DNA of 64,000 nucleotides from Rhodospirillum sp. (GCA_021741145.1 JAIOYK010000008.1:1-64000), one strand, 5' to 3'; counted from the first letter of the stretch, positions 26,460 through 34,720 are shown. The notes: generated from the letters alone by a model not told the origin. A program made the numbers and translations.

Positions 26460-27461
26460 CTAAAGCGACCCGTCGAGCCAACCCAGCAGCAGGTAGCGGG
26501 CGATGGCGTCCTTGCCGGGCAGCTTGACCCCCTCGCCCCCCTCGGCGAGATTGCCCATGGCGGTGACCTCGGCGCGGGTGAACCACCGGGCATCCTCCAG
26601 TTCCTCCCGATCGATGGTCAGCTCCGTGCCCCCGGTCCGGGCGATGAAGCCCACCATCAGGTTGGTCGGCCAGGGCCAGGGCTGGCTGGCGATATAGCGG
26701 CAGGAGACAATATCCACCCCCGCTTCCTCCTTGGCCTCCCGGGCCACGGCGGCTTCCAGGGTCTCCCCAGGTTCGGCGAATCCGGCCAGGGCCGAATACA
26801 TGCCCGGCGCGAATCGGGCTTGGCGGCCCAGCAGACAGCGTTCTCCGTTCGGGTCCTCGATCAGCATGATCACCACCGGATCGACCCGGGGAAAATGCTG
26901 GACGCCACAGTCGGGGGAGAGGCAAACCCGCATCCGCCCCCCCTTATCCAGGCGGGTCCGACTTCCACAGCGGGCGCAAAAGGGATGGGCGCCATGCCAG
27001 GCGGCGAGGGCCATGCCCTGGGCCAGGGCGGCCACCCGGCTCGGTACCTGGGTATAGGCGAACCCCCGCAGATCCCGGAAGATGGGGGACCCGGGCAGTT
27101 CCAAATCCGGCCCTGGATCCCCGCCGCCTTCCGCATCGGGCCGTCCCGGCAGGGCGGAGAGATCCAGAAGGTGCAGGGGCGATTCCCCATCCAACCCAAG
27201 ATGGAAGCTCGGGTGACCGGTGTCCGGTCGCGGACCGAGCCCGGCGAGACGCTCCATGACCTCGGCGTTCACCTCAAGGATATCGCCCTCCTCCGTAATG
27301 GCCGGGCGGCCTCGCCAGAGCAAAAACCAGCGGGCGAGCGGACCCCGACCCAGGGCTTCCAGGGCCTCCTGGTCTAGGCAACCGGTGGTGACCCGGTCGT
27401 GACGGGCCTGGGTATAGACGAGCGCGGAAGATCCCGAAGCGGACATGGGCGGGCGATCCAT
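26460..27461 (-). CDS. nudC: NAD(H) pyrophosphatase / RNA-decapping Nudix hydrolase
   Basis: A 333-residue NudC. The zinc ribbon is FCARCGSRTRLDKGGRMRVC followed by LSPDC. The Nudix box is GFAEPGETLEAAVAREAKEE followed by AGVD. The SQPWPWPTNLMVGF segment distinguishes NADH-type Nudix enzymes (SQPWPFP motif). It cleaves NAD(H) to NMN(H) and AMP, and in other bacteria removes NAD caps from RNA. Two ATGs, at 27461 and 27446, are possible; neither has a purine-rich leader. A longer upstream reading would overlap the AEC transporter promoter region. Confidence 0.93.
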   Translation of the reverse strand: MDRPPMSASGSSALVYTQARHDRVTTGCLDQEALEALGRGPLARWFLLWRGRPAITEEGDILEVNAEVMERLAGLGPRPDTGHPSFHLGLDGESPLHLLDLSALPGRPDAEGGGDPGPDLELPGSPIFRDLRGFAYTQVPSRVAALAQGMALAAWHGAHPFCARCGSRTRLDKGGRMRVCLSPDCGVQHFPRVDPVVIMLIEDPNGERCLLGRQARFAPGMYSALAGFAEPGETLEAAVAREAKEEAGVDIVSCRYIASQPWPWPTNLMVGFIARTGGTELTIDREELEDARWFTRAEVTAMGNLAEGGEGVKLPGKDAIARYLLLGWLDGSL

Positions 27462-27577
27462 AGGAGAGACGGAGGGTGGGAAGGGTGTCTCCCTTTTGGC
27501 GGATGCGGGCTCGCCTTGCAAGTCCGAACGCGGTATCTGTTACGGAACCCCTCCATTGTATACTGGCCTCCCCCTCC

Positions 27578-28474
27578 ATGCTCGCCCTGATCTTCCCTGT
27601 CATCGCGCCGGTGCTCGTCGCCGCGGCCATTGGTTACTCCTGGGCCCGGGCGGGCCGTCCCTTCGACACGGACACGGTGACCAACCTGGTGCTGACCGTG
27701 GGCGTCCCCTTCCTGGTGGTGGACGTGTTGATGAACGCGGATATCTCGCCGGACGCCATGGGGGACATGGCGGTGGCCGCGGTGGTGTCCCTGGTGGGCT
27801 CGGCCCTGGTGGGCTTGTTGGTCTTGAAGATACTGCGCCAGCCGATCCAGGCCTTTTTACCCAGCATGATCTTCGGCAATACGGGGAACATGGCCCTTCC
27901 GCTCTGCCTTTTCGCCTTTGGCAAGGATGGACTGGCCTTGGCCATCGGTTATTTCACCATTGTGATCGTGGTCCAGGTCAGCGCCACGACCCTGATCTCC
28001 TCCAACCAGAGGAACTGGCGGACCATCGTGCTGAATCCCATGGCTTGGGCGGCCGCTCTCGCCCTGAGCCTGAAGTTCGGCGGGTATACCCTGCCCCTGT
28101 GGATTTCGAATACGGTGCACCTGCTCGGCGCCATGACCATCCCTATCATGCTCATCGCCCTTGGCGTCTCGCTGGCCCGATTGAAGGTCACCAGCCTGGG
28201 CCGCAGCCTGTTCCTGGGTGGCTTGAAAATTGTCCTCGGTTTCGCCTTGGGGTACGCGACCGTGCTTTTACTCGACCTCGAGGGCATCGCCCGGGGTGTC
28301 GTTCTGGTGCAATCGGCCATGCCCGCGGCGGTCTTCAACTACCTCTTCGCGGCGCGATTCAACCAGCGGCCCGAAGAGGTAGCAGGCGTGGTGATCCTGT
28401 CGACCCTGGTCAGCTTCGCGACTCTTCCACTGCTCCTATGGATCGCCATGGAAGGAACGGTTGTGGCGGGCTAG
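27578..28474 (+). CDS. AEC-family (auxin efflux carrier type) transporter
   Basis: A 298-residue protein with about ten hydrophobic segments, starting MLALIFPVIAPVLVAAAIGY. NTGNMALPLCLFAFG is the conserved N-x-G-N-x-x-L-P motif of the AEC family. Members move organic acids or similar anions across the inner membrane; the substrate is unknown. It is divergent from nudC. Internal ATG choice is fixed by the first membrane segment. Confidence 0.88.
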   Translation: MLALIFPVIAPVLVAAAIGYSWARAGRPFDTDTVTNLVLTVGVPFLVVDVLMNADISPDAMGDMAVAAVVSLVGSALVGLLVLKILRQPIQAFLPSMIFGNTGNMALPLCLFAFGKDGLALAIGYFTIVIVVQVSATTLISSNQRNWRTIVLNPMAWAAALALSLKFGGYTLPLWISNTVHLLGAMTIPIMLIALGVSLARLKVTSLGRSLFLGGLKIVLGFALGYATVLLLDLEGIARGVVLVQSAMPAAVFNYLFAARFNQRPEEVAGVVILSTLVSFATLPLLLWIAMEGTVVAG

Positions 28475-28556
28475 AAAAGCACTCCATAAGATTTTATTGC
28501 CGGTGATTTTCGTCTACTGTTAGAGTCTGGACCTTGGCTCTATCGGGAGACGCCCC

Positions 28557-29333
28557 TTGAAACCCACGTTGTTCTTCGCCAGCGCCGCCGTCGTCATACT
28601 GCTGTCCGGCTGTGCCGCCGTGCCCACGAACGAAGCGGTCCAGGTCACGGCCCCGCCGACTCTGGACGACGTCGCGTTTCAGGTTTCCCTGACCGACGCG
28701 CGCCTCCAATCTCCTGCGAATGTCTATGATGGCCTGTTTCCCATCAGCGACCGAAATGGCAAGCTGCAATGGCGAAACCCGACCAAGAAGCAACAACTCA
28801 AGGTCGTCTCCCTGATGTCCCAAGCCTCCTATGACAAATACTATAAGGGCGTGACCCATGGCGTCACCACGGGGGTCTATAGTTGGGTGACCCTGGCCCC
28901 GCAAATGCGGGAGTTCTGCAAGGCCACCGGGTTGACCGGCGATGCCCTGAAAACCCGTCTCAAGGAGCGCCTCGGCCTCGTGCCGACCAACGCCTACGAC
29001 ATGTTCGTGGAGTTCTGGGTGGACCGGAGCGACCTGTTCCGCCCCTGCCCCGATCCGGAAACCAACGACACCAAATGCAACGTCGCCTTCGCCGAAAAGA
29101 ACGGCATGCCCGTGAACCCCAAGGTCAAGGGCGTGGACAATTACATCGGCTGGTTCAACGACACCTATACCGCGTCCTATTCACCCGGCGGGGCACCCTG
29201 GACCCGCCTGGGCTACACCTATGACTGGAACCCGGATACGTCCAAATATGGCGCCAGCGAGTATCTGATGACCAAGGGCGCCGCTTGGGAAGTGGTTGAT
29301 GCCGCCAGCACCGACGCCTATTGCGCGCCCTGA
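28557..29333 (+). CDS. Lipoprotein of unknown function
   Basis: A 258-residue predicted lipoprotein with lipobox LLSGC (Cys19). The start is TTG, supported by GGGAG just upstream and by the signal peptide, which would be lost with any later start. The mature region is globular with several aromatic residues and three Cys (EFCKATG, PCPDPE, TKCNVAF). I recognise no family. A perfect hairpin follows the stop by one base, so it is probably a single-gene unit. Confidence 0.75.
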   Translation: MKPTLFFASAAVVILLSGCAAVPTNEAVQVTAPPTLDDVAFQVSLTDARLQSPANVYDGLFPISDRNGKLQWRNPTKKQQLKVVSLMSQASYDKYYKGVTHGVTTGVYSWVTLAPQMREFCKATGLTGDALKTRLKERLGLVPTNAYDMFVEFWVDRSDLFRPCPDPETNDTKCNVAFAEKNGMPVNPKVKGVDNYIGWFNDTYTASYSPGGAPWTRLGYTYDWNPDTSKYGASEYLMTKGAAWEVVDAASTDAYCAP

Positions 29334-29334
29334 C

Positions 29335-29362
29335 GGGCGGTTGGGCTCTCACCCAACCGCCC
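29335..29362. terminator. Bidirectional hairpin between lipoprotein gene and rtcA
   Basis: GGGCGGTTGGG and CCCAACCGCCC form a perfect 11-bp stem with a 6-nt loop. It lies between convergent genes and could end both the lipoprotein and the rsr-rtc transcripts. Confidence 0.75.
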
Positions 29363-29376
29363 CATGCCCTGGTGAT

Positions 29377-30390
29377 CTAATGCACCCGCGCCAGAGTGGC
29401 GCCGTTGCTTTCCTGTTCGAAGGACCATCGCCGTCCCGTGAACAGGGAAATGATCATCGCCGCCGTACGCGTATGTTGGCTTGGCTTCACGGTCGTGAAG
29501 GAGCCACCCCCCGCCAGGGCGAAGGGGAGAAGCAGTTGATCCTGCAAATGGGGACCGGCGAAGGCCCGGGATCCGAGAAACCGCCCCATGCGTTCGGCCG
29601 CGGTCTTCGCCAGAAGCTGGGCTGGTACCCCGATCTGGCCGAACCCCGTCACGATCTCCCGTCCCTGCTCGAAAGTGGCCTCCAACAGCAAGGCGGTCCC
29701 CGGCCCTTCCGCGTCGGACAAGCGCCGTTCGACGAAGGCCTCCTCCGGCCAGCCAAGGACCTCGCGGGCCGCCAGAATCTCCCGCTCGACCACGTCCGGG
29801 GGAAGCCCTGTCCAAAGGGCCGTCCCGGAAACCGCCGTCAACACCCCTCGGTCCAGACAGTCAATGGGTGAGAGCGGGGCCGGCGTGATGTCGACCTCGA
29901 TCCGCCCCCCGCCCCCGGGGTAGAAGCCATGGCGGACCAACCGCGCCTCGACCCTTGGCCCCATGCGATTGACGATGGGCAAGAAGCACCGGTCGATGAA
30001 CTCGAAGGGCGGAGCGGACAGGTTATGGGTCCCCCCCTCCAGCACCAGCCGCGATGGTCCATCGGCCAGAAGCAGGGGCATCAAGACGGTCTGAAGGACC
30101 AGTCCCGTACTGCCCGCCGTTCCAATCGAGAAATGGTAGTCCCCCGCGGAAATCGGACCGGGTCGAAAGGTCAACTCCGACGACCGCATCGCCAAACCCT
30201 CGCACTGGGCCGCGCCAATGGTGCGGGCGGCCTCCACCGCGGTGAGGTGCTGGCGCAGGAGCCCCGGCTTGGCCCGCTTGCCCCGGATTTGGGTGATATG
30301 AAAGGGCTCGCCGGTGATCAGCGAGAGGGCACAGGCGGTCCGCAAGACCTGACCTCCGCCCTCCCCTTCCGCTCCGTTGATCTCGATCAT
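29377..30390 (-). CDS. rtcA: RNA 3'-terminal phosphate cyclase
   Basis: A 337-residue RtcA that uses ATP to convert RNA 3'-phosphate ends to 2',3'-cyclic phosphates. It can also adenylylate 5' phosphates. GAEGEGGGQVLRTACALSL is the N-terminal RtcA signature. GFYPGGGG is the central motif, and HLQDQLLLPFALAGGGS with SQHTRTA covers the C-terminal active-site region. I set the start at MIEINGAEGEGG, which overlaps the nucleotidyltransferase stop by four bases (ATGA), pointing to coupled translation. It is the last gene of the rsr-Y RNA-rtcB operon. Confidence 0.95.
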   Translation of the reverse strand: MIEINGAEGEGGGQVLRTACALSLITGEPFHITQIRGKRAKPGLLRQHLTAVEAARTIGAAQCEGLAMRSSELTFRPGPISAGDYHFSIGTAGSTGLVLQTVLMPLLLADGPSRLVLEGGTHNLSAPPFEFIDRCFLPIVNRMGPRVEARLVRHGFYPGGGGRIEVDITPAPLSPIDCLDRGVLTAVSGTALWTGLPPDVVEREILAAREVLGWPEEAFVERRLSDAEGPGTALLLEATFEQGREIVTGFGQIGVPAQLLAKTAAERMGRFLGSRAFAGPHLQDQLLLPFALAGGGSFTTVKPSQHTRTAAMIISLFTGRRWSFEQESNGATLARVH

Positions 30391-31172
30391 TGGTTCACTA
30401 AGTCCAAAAACAACTTGTTGGCAGAGGCCCAAACTTCAGGCGACAGCTTCCGAGCAGGAACATCCGCAGCGCGCCCCAATTCCTCCAGGACGAGCCGATC
30501 CAGCTCCGCCGGACGTCGGGTATAGTCCTGCTCACGGGCGACCCGTTTCAGCGCGACCAAGTCCTCGATGATCCCGACTGTGGCCTTGGGCAGATCGCTC
30601 GCAACCATCAAAGTTCCCAAATCCATGGGAGGCCGCACCCCTGGCGCAAGCCGCAAAGCCCGCAGGGCGAGTGCTGGGCGAAGGACATAGAAGTAACGCT
30701 TCACCGGCACCTCCCTGGCGCCCTCCACCCACCGTTTGACCGCATTATAACCAAGGCTGGCGTAGTGGTGGGCGAGACCACGCGGATCGAAACTCCGGTC
30801 GGCCAGTTCCGCTAAGCGCTCGACCATGGGGTCGTCGGGGCGGTAGCGGATGGGCGAGGCCAGCCATTCACTAACCACCGCGTTGGACTTCAACATCAGC
30901 CCGAGGGCCTTGCGGACATCCCATCCGTTCAGGTCGATCTCGTCCGTGATGGGTCTTTCGACCACGTCGCGCCCGGGTCGCAGCGAAAGATACCAATCCC
31001 TTGGACGCATATAGACAAACCGCACGTCGTAATCGCTATCCGGAGAGGGAAACCCCCAAGCCCGGGAACCGGATTCCACGGCGAACAGGACCCTTACCCC
31101 CTCTTGGGCTTCAAGGGCCGCCAGGCGGTCCTCGATCTCCCGCCGCGTCGTTCCGTTTATGGGGTCGGTCAT
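30387..31172 (-). CDS. Nucleotidyltransferase in the RNA-repair operon
   Basis: A 261-residue protein of the DNA polymerase beta-type nucleotidyltransferase superfamily (COG3541-like). GSRAWGF (35-41) is the GS motif and DSDYD supplies metal ligands Asp47 and Asp49. The C-terminal two thirds are helical and resemble the accessory domain of this family. It sits between rtcB and rtcA with a strong AAAGGAG site and an ATGA overlap with rtcA, so it is an integral operon member. It may add nucleotides to RNA ends before or after RtcA/RtcB action, or modify a protein or tRNA. That function is inferred from context only. Confidence 0.88.
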   Translation of the reverse strand: MTDPINGTTRREIEDRLAALEAQEGVRVLFAVESGSRAWGFPSPDSDYDVRFVYMRPRDWYLSLRPGRDVVERPITDEIDLNGWDVRKALGLMLKSNAVVSEWLASPIRYRPDDPMVERLAELADRSFDPRGLAHHYASLGYNAVKRWVEGAREVPVKRYFYVLRPALALRALRLAPGVRPPMDLGTLMVASDLPKATVGIIEDLVALKRVAREQDYTRRPAELDRLVLEELGRAADVPARKLSPEVWASANKLFLDLVNQ

Positions 31173-31210
31173 GGTCCTGTCTCCTTTACCGTTTCCTCCC
31201 GCGGAAGAGG

Positions 31211-32437
31211 TTACCCCTTCACGCAGACAACCTGTTTCAGCCGATGGACGATTTCCACCAGATCGGCCTGGGCGGCCATCACGGCTTCGATGGGTTTATA
31301 GGCCTTGGGCGTTTCGTCCAGCACGCCCGCGTCCTTCCGGCATTCGACACCGGCGGTGTCGGCGATATGCTCTTCCAGACTGACCCGTTGCTTGGCCTTG
31401 GTCCGGGACATCACCCGGCCCGCGCCATGGCTGCAACTCTCGAACGAGTCCTTATTACCCAGGCCCCGCACGATGAAACTTCGCGCGCCCATGGACCCGG
31501 GGATGATTCCCATGGTGCCCTTGGCGGCGTGGACGGCCCCCTTCCGGGTCACCAATATCTTTTCCCCGAAGTGATGCTCCCGCGAGACATAGTTGTGGTG
31601 GCAGTTCACCACCTCCACCTCGGCCTCGAAGGGTTTGGCGATGACCTCCCGCAGGGCTCGGATGACATTGCCCATCATCACCTGGCGGTTCAGGGCGGCG
31701 AAATCCTGGGCCCAGCTCACCGCCCAGACGTAGTCGTTGAAGTGAACGGTTCCCTCCGGAAAATAAGCCAAATCCGCGTCGGGAAGGGTGATGAACCAGC
31801 GCCGCATATCCTGCCGCGCCAGTTCGATGAAGAAGGTGCCGATGGCATTGCCCACCCCCCGGGATCCGGAGTGGAGCATGATCCAGACCCGCTGGTCCTC
31901 GTCCAGACAGACCTCGATGAAGTGGTTGCCCGTGCCCAGAGTCCCCAGGTGAACAAGGCTGTTGGTGCTCTTGAACCGGGGATATTTGTCCGTGATCCGG
32001 TCGAAGCGGTCGACAAGGGTGCTCCAGGCCGCGAGGACCTCCGGCGGGGGATCGCCCCAGGAGCCCTCATCCCGCTTGCCCCGGCCGACGGTCCGGCCAT
32101 GGGGAACGGCCCGCTCGATGGCGGCGCGCAGCCCCGCCAGGCCATCGGGCAAGTCCCGCGCCGTGAGGGAGGTCCGCGCCGCCATCATGCCGCAACCGAT
32201 ATCCACCCCAACCGCGGCTGGAATGACCGCGCCCTTGGTTGGAATCACCGATCCGACGGTGGCGCCAATGCCGATATGGACATCGGGCATGGCGGCCACA
32301 TGCTTGAAGATGAAGGGCATCCGTGCCGCCCGGGCGAGTTGCTCCCGGGCGCCGTCATCGACGGGAACGCCCCGCGTCCACATCTTGACAGGAGTGCCCC
32401 CCTCGACCAGTTCAACGTCATAGGCCCGTTCAGCCAT
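31211..32437 (-). CDS. rtcB: RNA-splicing ligase RtcB
   Basis: A 408-residue GTP- and Mn-dependent ligase that joins RNA 2',3'-cyclic phosphate or 3'-phosphate ends to 5'-OH ends. VGVDIGCGMMAAR holds the metal-binding Asp and Cys. HHNYVSREHHFG and SCSHGAGRVMSR hold metal and active-site His residues; His in SHGAGR is the expected guanylylation site. The start at 32437 has GGAAGGA ahead of it. Its 5' leader contains a Y-RNA-like structure that ends only about 20 nt before the ATG, so ligase expression may respond to Ro60 binding. The length is typical of the short RtcB2-like group. Confidence 0.96.
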   Translation of the reverse strand: MAERAYDVELVEGGTPVKMWTRGVPVDDGAREQLARAARMPFIFKHVAAMPDVHIGIGATVGSVIPTKGAVIPAAVGVDIGCGMMAARTSLTARDLPDGLAGLRAAIERAVPHGRTVGRGKRDEGSWGDPPPEVLAAWSTLVDRFDRITDKYPRFKSTNSLVHLGTLGTGNHFIEVCLDEDQRVWIMLHSGSRGVGNAIGTFFIELARQDMRRWFITLPDADLAYFPEGTVHFNDYVWAVSWAQDFAALNRQVMMGNVIRALREVIAKPFEAEVEVVNCHHNYVSREHHFGEKILVTRKGAVHAAKGTMGIIPGSMGARSFIVRGLGNKDSFESCSHGAGRVMSRTKAKQRVSLEEHIADTAGVECRKDAGVLDETPKAYKPIEAVMAAQADLVEIVHRLKQVVCVKG

Positions 32438-32457
32438 GGTGAAAATCCTTCCGTTTT

Positions 32458-32566
32458 GACGTGTCGGCGACGAGAGGGGGACGAGACAGATACGGTCCGG
32501 GGCATCGATTGCCACCGGACGGCCTTTTGGCCTAATGGAGTCCCATCGGCATTCGCCGGTCACGTC
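32458..32566 (-). ncRNA. Y-RNA-like structure 3 (rtcB leader)
   Basis: On the minus strand a lower stem forms from GACGTG and CGGCGA with TCGCCG and CACGTC. It is followed by the conserved internal loop ATGCC / CCCCTCTCG and an upper stem GATGGGAC with GTCTCGTC (8 bp, two G-U). The interior holds GGCC-AAAA-GGCC and a 10-bp hairpin GTCCGG...CCGGAC, but no T- or D-arm, so the tRNA-mimic part is absent. It shares the stem and loop signature with structures 1 and 2. It runs directly into the rtcB ribosome-binding site and may act as a leader rather than a separate RNA. Confidence 0.7.
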
Positions 32567-32590
32567 ATGTGATGCGGTGTTCAGAGTGGC

Positions 32591-32712
32591 GGGGCGACGA
32601 GGTGTGCGACGGACGGTTCCTGCTCTACCACCTAAGCTACGAACCGGCTTTCGCCGATCCGGCGGGACTCGAACCCGCGACCCGGTCATGTAGTCCGTCG
32701 GGCATTCGCCCC
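32591..32712 (-). ncRNA. Y-RNA-like structure 2 with tRNA-mimic module (YrlA type)
   Basis: The lower stem GGGGCGA/TCGCCCC and upper stem CGACGGAC/GTCCGTCG flank the ATGCC internal loop. The interior reads, in order, a T-arm (GCGGGTTCGAGTCCCGC), a 7-bp acceptor-like hairpin capped by GAAA (GATCGGC-GAAA-GCCGGTT) and a D-arm (GCTTAGGTGGTAGAGC). These are tRNA parts in permuted order without an anticodon arm, as in the YrlA class of bacterial Y RNAs that bind Ro60. Length is about 122 nt. It lies between rsr and rtcB, the normal place for such RNAs. Confidence 0.88.
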
Positions 32713-32739
32713 TGAATTCTTCAAAATGCGATAAAATAA

Positions 32740-32893
32740 GGGACCATGGCGACGAGAGGGGGCGAGACGCGGCTTTGAGCTACGGTGTCAACGGTTTCGC
32801 CGACCCCGCATCTCTCTAGACGGATCCAGAGAGCCATACTCATCAAGCCTCCCGATTTGTGATTGTAGTCCCGCCAGCATTCGCCATGGCCCC
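32740..32893 (-). ncRNA. Y-RNA-like structure 1
   Basis: It starts 9 nt after the rsr stop. The lower stem is 13 bp (GGGGCCATGGCGA with TCGCCATGGTCCC, one G-U). The ATGCT / CCCTCTCG internal loop follows, and then an 8-bp upper stem (GGCGGGAC with GTCTCGCC, one G-U). Inside are a CTCTCT/AGAGAG hairpin with a 10-nt loop, a GAAA-containing hairpin (GGTCGGCGAAACC) and a remnant GTAGCTC. This looks like a decayed or diverged tRNA-like module. The 3' end is followed by TTATTTTAT, which could act as a processing or termination site. Confidence 0.8.
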
Positions 32894-32901
32894 TTAACGC
32901 G

Positions 32902-34449
32902 TCACACCTCCGTTTGCTTCACGACGTCTACCCAATTGCCTGTCTCCCCCGCGTGGAAGCGGGCGATGGCGTCGAAGACCGCGTCGGAGAACCCGCCCAC
33001 ATTCAAGATGTCGGCTCGGCTCGCCGCCTGAGTCGTACCATAGGGTGCGATATCGACGCAGATCAGCTTGGCCTCCGGGTTCCGGTCCTTCAGCTTGTTC
33101 CATTGGCGCATCGTGGCGGTCGCCCCATAGCGGTTGGCATCCACCCAGGATTCGTTATCCGACACGATCACCACCAGATCGACCTTGGCCCGCTCCGCGT
33201 TCAGTTTCGCCAGGGGAGCGGACACATTGGTCCCCCCACCGCCAACAGAAGCCAAACGCGCCGCATTGACCGCCACACTGGCCCCCGGCTCCAACCTCAG
33301 GGGCACGACGTTACCCTCGAAGGGAAGTACCCGAGCGCCGGGAGTCCCCCGCAGGATCGCGGCCGCCAGCAATGCCGCCACATCGACGCAACGAACGCGG
33401 GAGGACGCCCCCTTGCGGTACCCAGTTACAGGCATGGTCATGGACCCCGAAACGTCGGGACAGACCACGACCCGCCCACCCAGGCTGGCAACACCACTCA
33501 CCGAACGGTCCAACGCGTCCTCCAGGACAGAGCGGACCTCCAACGGGACACCCGCATCGACCTGACTCAAAGCCACCATCAGCTGATAGGGCATGGGCCG
33601 GACCTTGTGCAGAGCCTCCCGGTCGGACAGCCGCGCGACGACGACATCGATGGCTCCCTCCACCTCGAACACGCCGTGGCGCGCCAAGGTGTTCAGGTTC
33701 ATCCGCAGGGCCTGCCAGCCCATGCGCTTGGCGATGGTCACCCACTGCTCCGTGGTCAGCGGAAAGGCGGTCAGCCATTCGAAGGGCACCGGAGGCAGCT
33801 CCCGCGAGGGATCCCGCTTCCAGGCCTCGAAGGCCGCGACCTCGGGCGGCAAGGCTCCAACGTCATGGGGCTTGCCGAGCAGCCAGCCATAAAAGGCCCG
33901 CCGGGAGGCGTCACCGGGCTTCGGGTGGACCATCTTGACGATATCCGCCAAGCTGGGATCCTGGCCCGTCGCCGCGGCCATCAGCGCGCGGGTCGAGGCC
34001 TGATCCAACCATCGCTGGACCATGCGCTTGGGACGGGTCCCAAGGGAGGACCGGCCCACCCGGCCCGACCGCATGACCTGCACGAAGCTGCGCAGCATGC
34101 GACCATTGTCGATGACCCGACCAAAAACGCGGACCGCCAGATCGGGATCAACGACGGTCAAATAAGCCGTCAACAGGGCGGGCATATCCTTCATCGCCCC
34201 GGTTTGCCGGGCGTAAACCGCGGCCTGAGCCAGGAACCAGGGGGCGACCGCGCGGGCCGCTTCCAGCACATCGGCCAATTGCCCATCAGCCCGACCATAA
34301 AAGGTCTCATTGAGGGTTCCGGTCACGGCGAGCTGAGCCAGTTTGCCTTCCTGGCCAAGCCCGTAGGCCGGCGCGCCGTCCCGGTTCACACGATCGGGGC
34401 GCGGCCCCGGCATGGCGAACAGAGACGTGAAAAGGCTTTTGTTTGCCAT
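32902..34449 (-). CDS. rsr: Ro60 homologue Rsr (TROVE domain RNA-binding ring protein)
   Basis: A 515-residue Ro60/TROVE protein. The N-terminal HEAT-like ring spans roughly residues 15-320 and includes AVYARQTGAMKDMPALLTAY and GRVIDNGRMLRSFVQVMRSG, typical of Ro60. The C-terminal von Willebrand A domain begins VVVCPDVSGSMTM, with a complete MIDAS DxSxS at 331-335. Ro60 proteins bind Y RNAs on the ring's outer face and defective RNA ends in the cavity; bacterial Rsr also guides PNPase or RNase action. AGGAGGA precedes the start. It is the first gene of the operon, and three Y-RNA-like structures follow immediately. Confidence 0.95.
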   Translation of the reverse strand: MANKSLFTSLFAMPGPRPDRVNRDGAPAYGLGQEGKLAQLAVTGTLNETFYGRADGQLADVLEAARAVAPWFLAQAAVYARQTGAMKDMPALLTAYLTVVDPDLAVRVFGRVIDNGRMLRSFVQVMRSGRVGRSSLGTRPKRMVQRWLDQASTRALMAAATGQDPSLADIVKMVHPKPGDASRRAFYGWLLGKPHDVGALPPEVAAFEAWKRDPSRELPPVPFEWLTAFPLTTEQWVTIAKRMGWQALRMNLNTLARHGVFEVEGAIDVVVARLSDREALHKVRPMPYQLMVALSQVDAGVPLEVRSVLEDALDRSVSGVASLGGRVVVCPDVSGSMTMPVTGYRKGASSRVRCVDVAALLAAAILRGTPGARVLPFEGNVVPLRLEPGASVAVNAARLASVGGGGTNVSAPLAKLNAERAKVDLVVIVSDNESWVDANRYGATATMRQWNKLKDRNPEAKLICVDIAPYGTTQAASRADILNVGGFSDAVFDAIARFHAGETGNWVDVVKQTEV

Positions 34450-34556
34450 GACTGTCCTCCTCCTGGCTTTGACCCGCTCCGGGGTGACTGGCCCATTCCA
34501 GCCACCCCACCGGTCCGTCTGTCGGGCCTGACCGTCAAGCGCGACGGACGTACAAA

Positions 34557-34572
34557 AGCAGGAACCATGCCA
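34557..34572 (-). promoter_or_regulatory. Sigma54 promoter of the rsr-rtc operon
   Basis: The minus strand reads TGGCATGGTTCCTGCT, matching the sigma54 consensus TGGCAYG-N4-YTGCW with correct 12-bp GG-to-GC spacing. Transcription would start near 34546, giving a leader of about 97 nt before rsr. The next gene upstream, divergent, encodes the sigma54 activator RtcR, so promoter and activator fit together. Confidence 0.85.
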
Positions 34573-34720
34573 AGCCAGAAAGATCTCAGGAAAAATATGA
34601 TAACATTCTGTTTTCCCTGTCTTTTTCTAAAGAACACCCATCACCAACCAAAGGATCTTGCTTTCCACCGCGCTCGCATTCCTGATTGCTTCATATCGTC
34701 TTTTATCCTATGGAATAAGC

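Noticed and set aside
32600-32712. A tRNA gene
   Set aside because: T-arm and D-arm are present but in reversed order, and no anticodon arm or normal acceptor stem exists. The surrounding stem and the rsr context fit a Y RNA instead.
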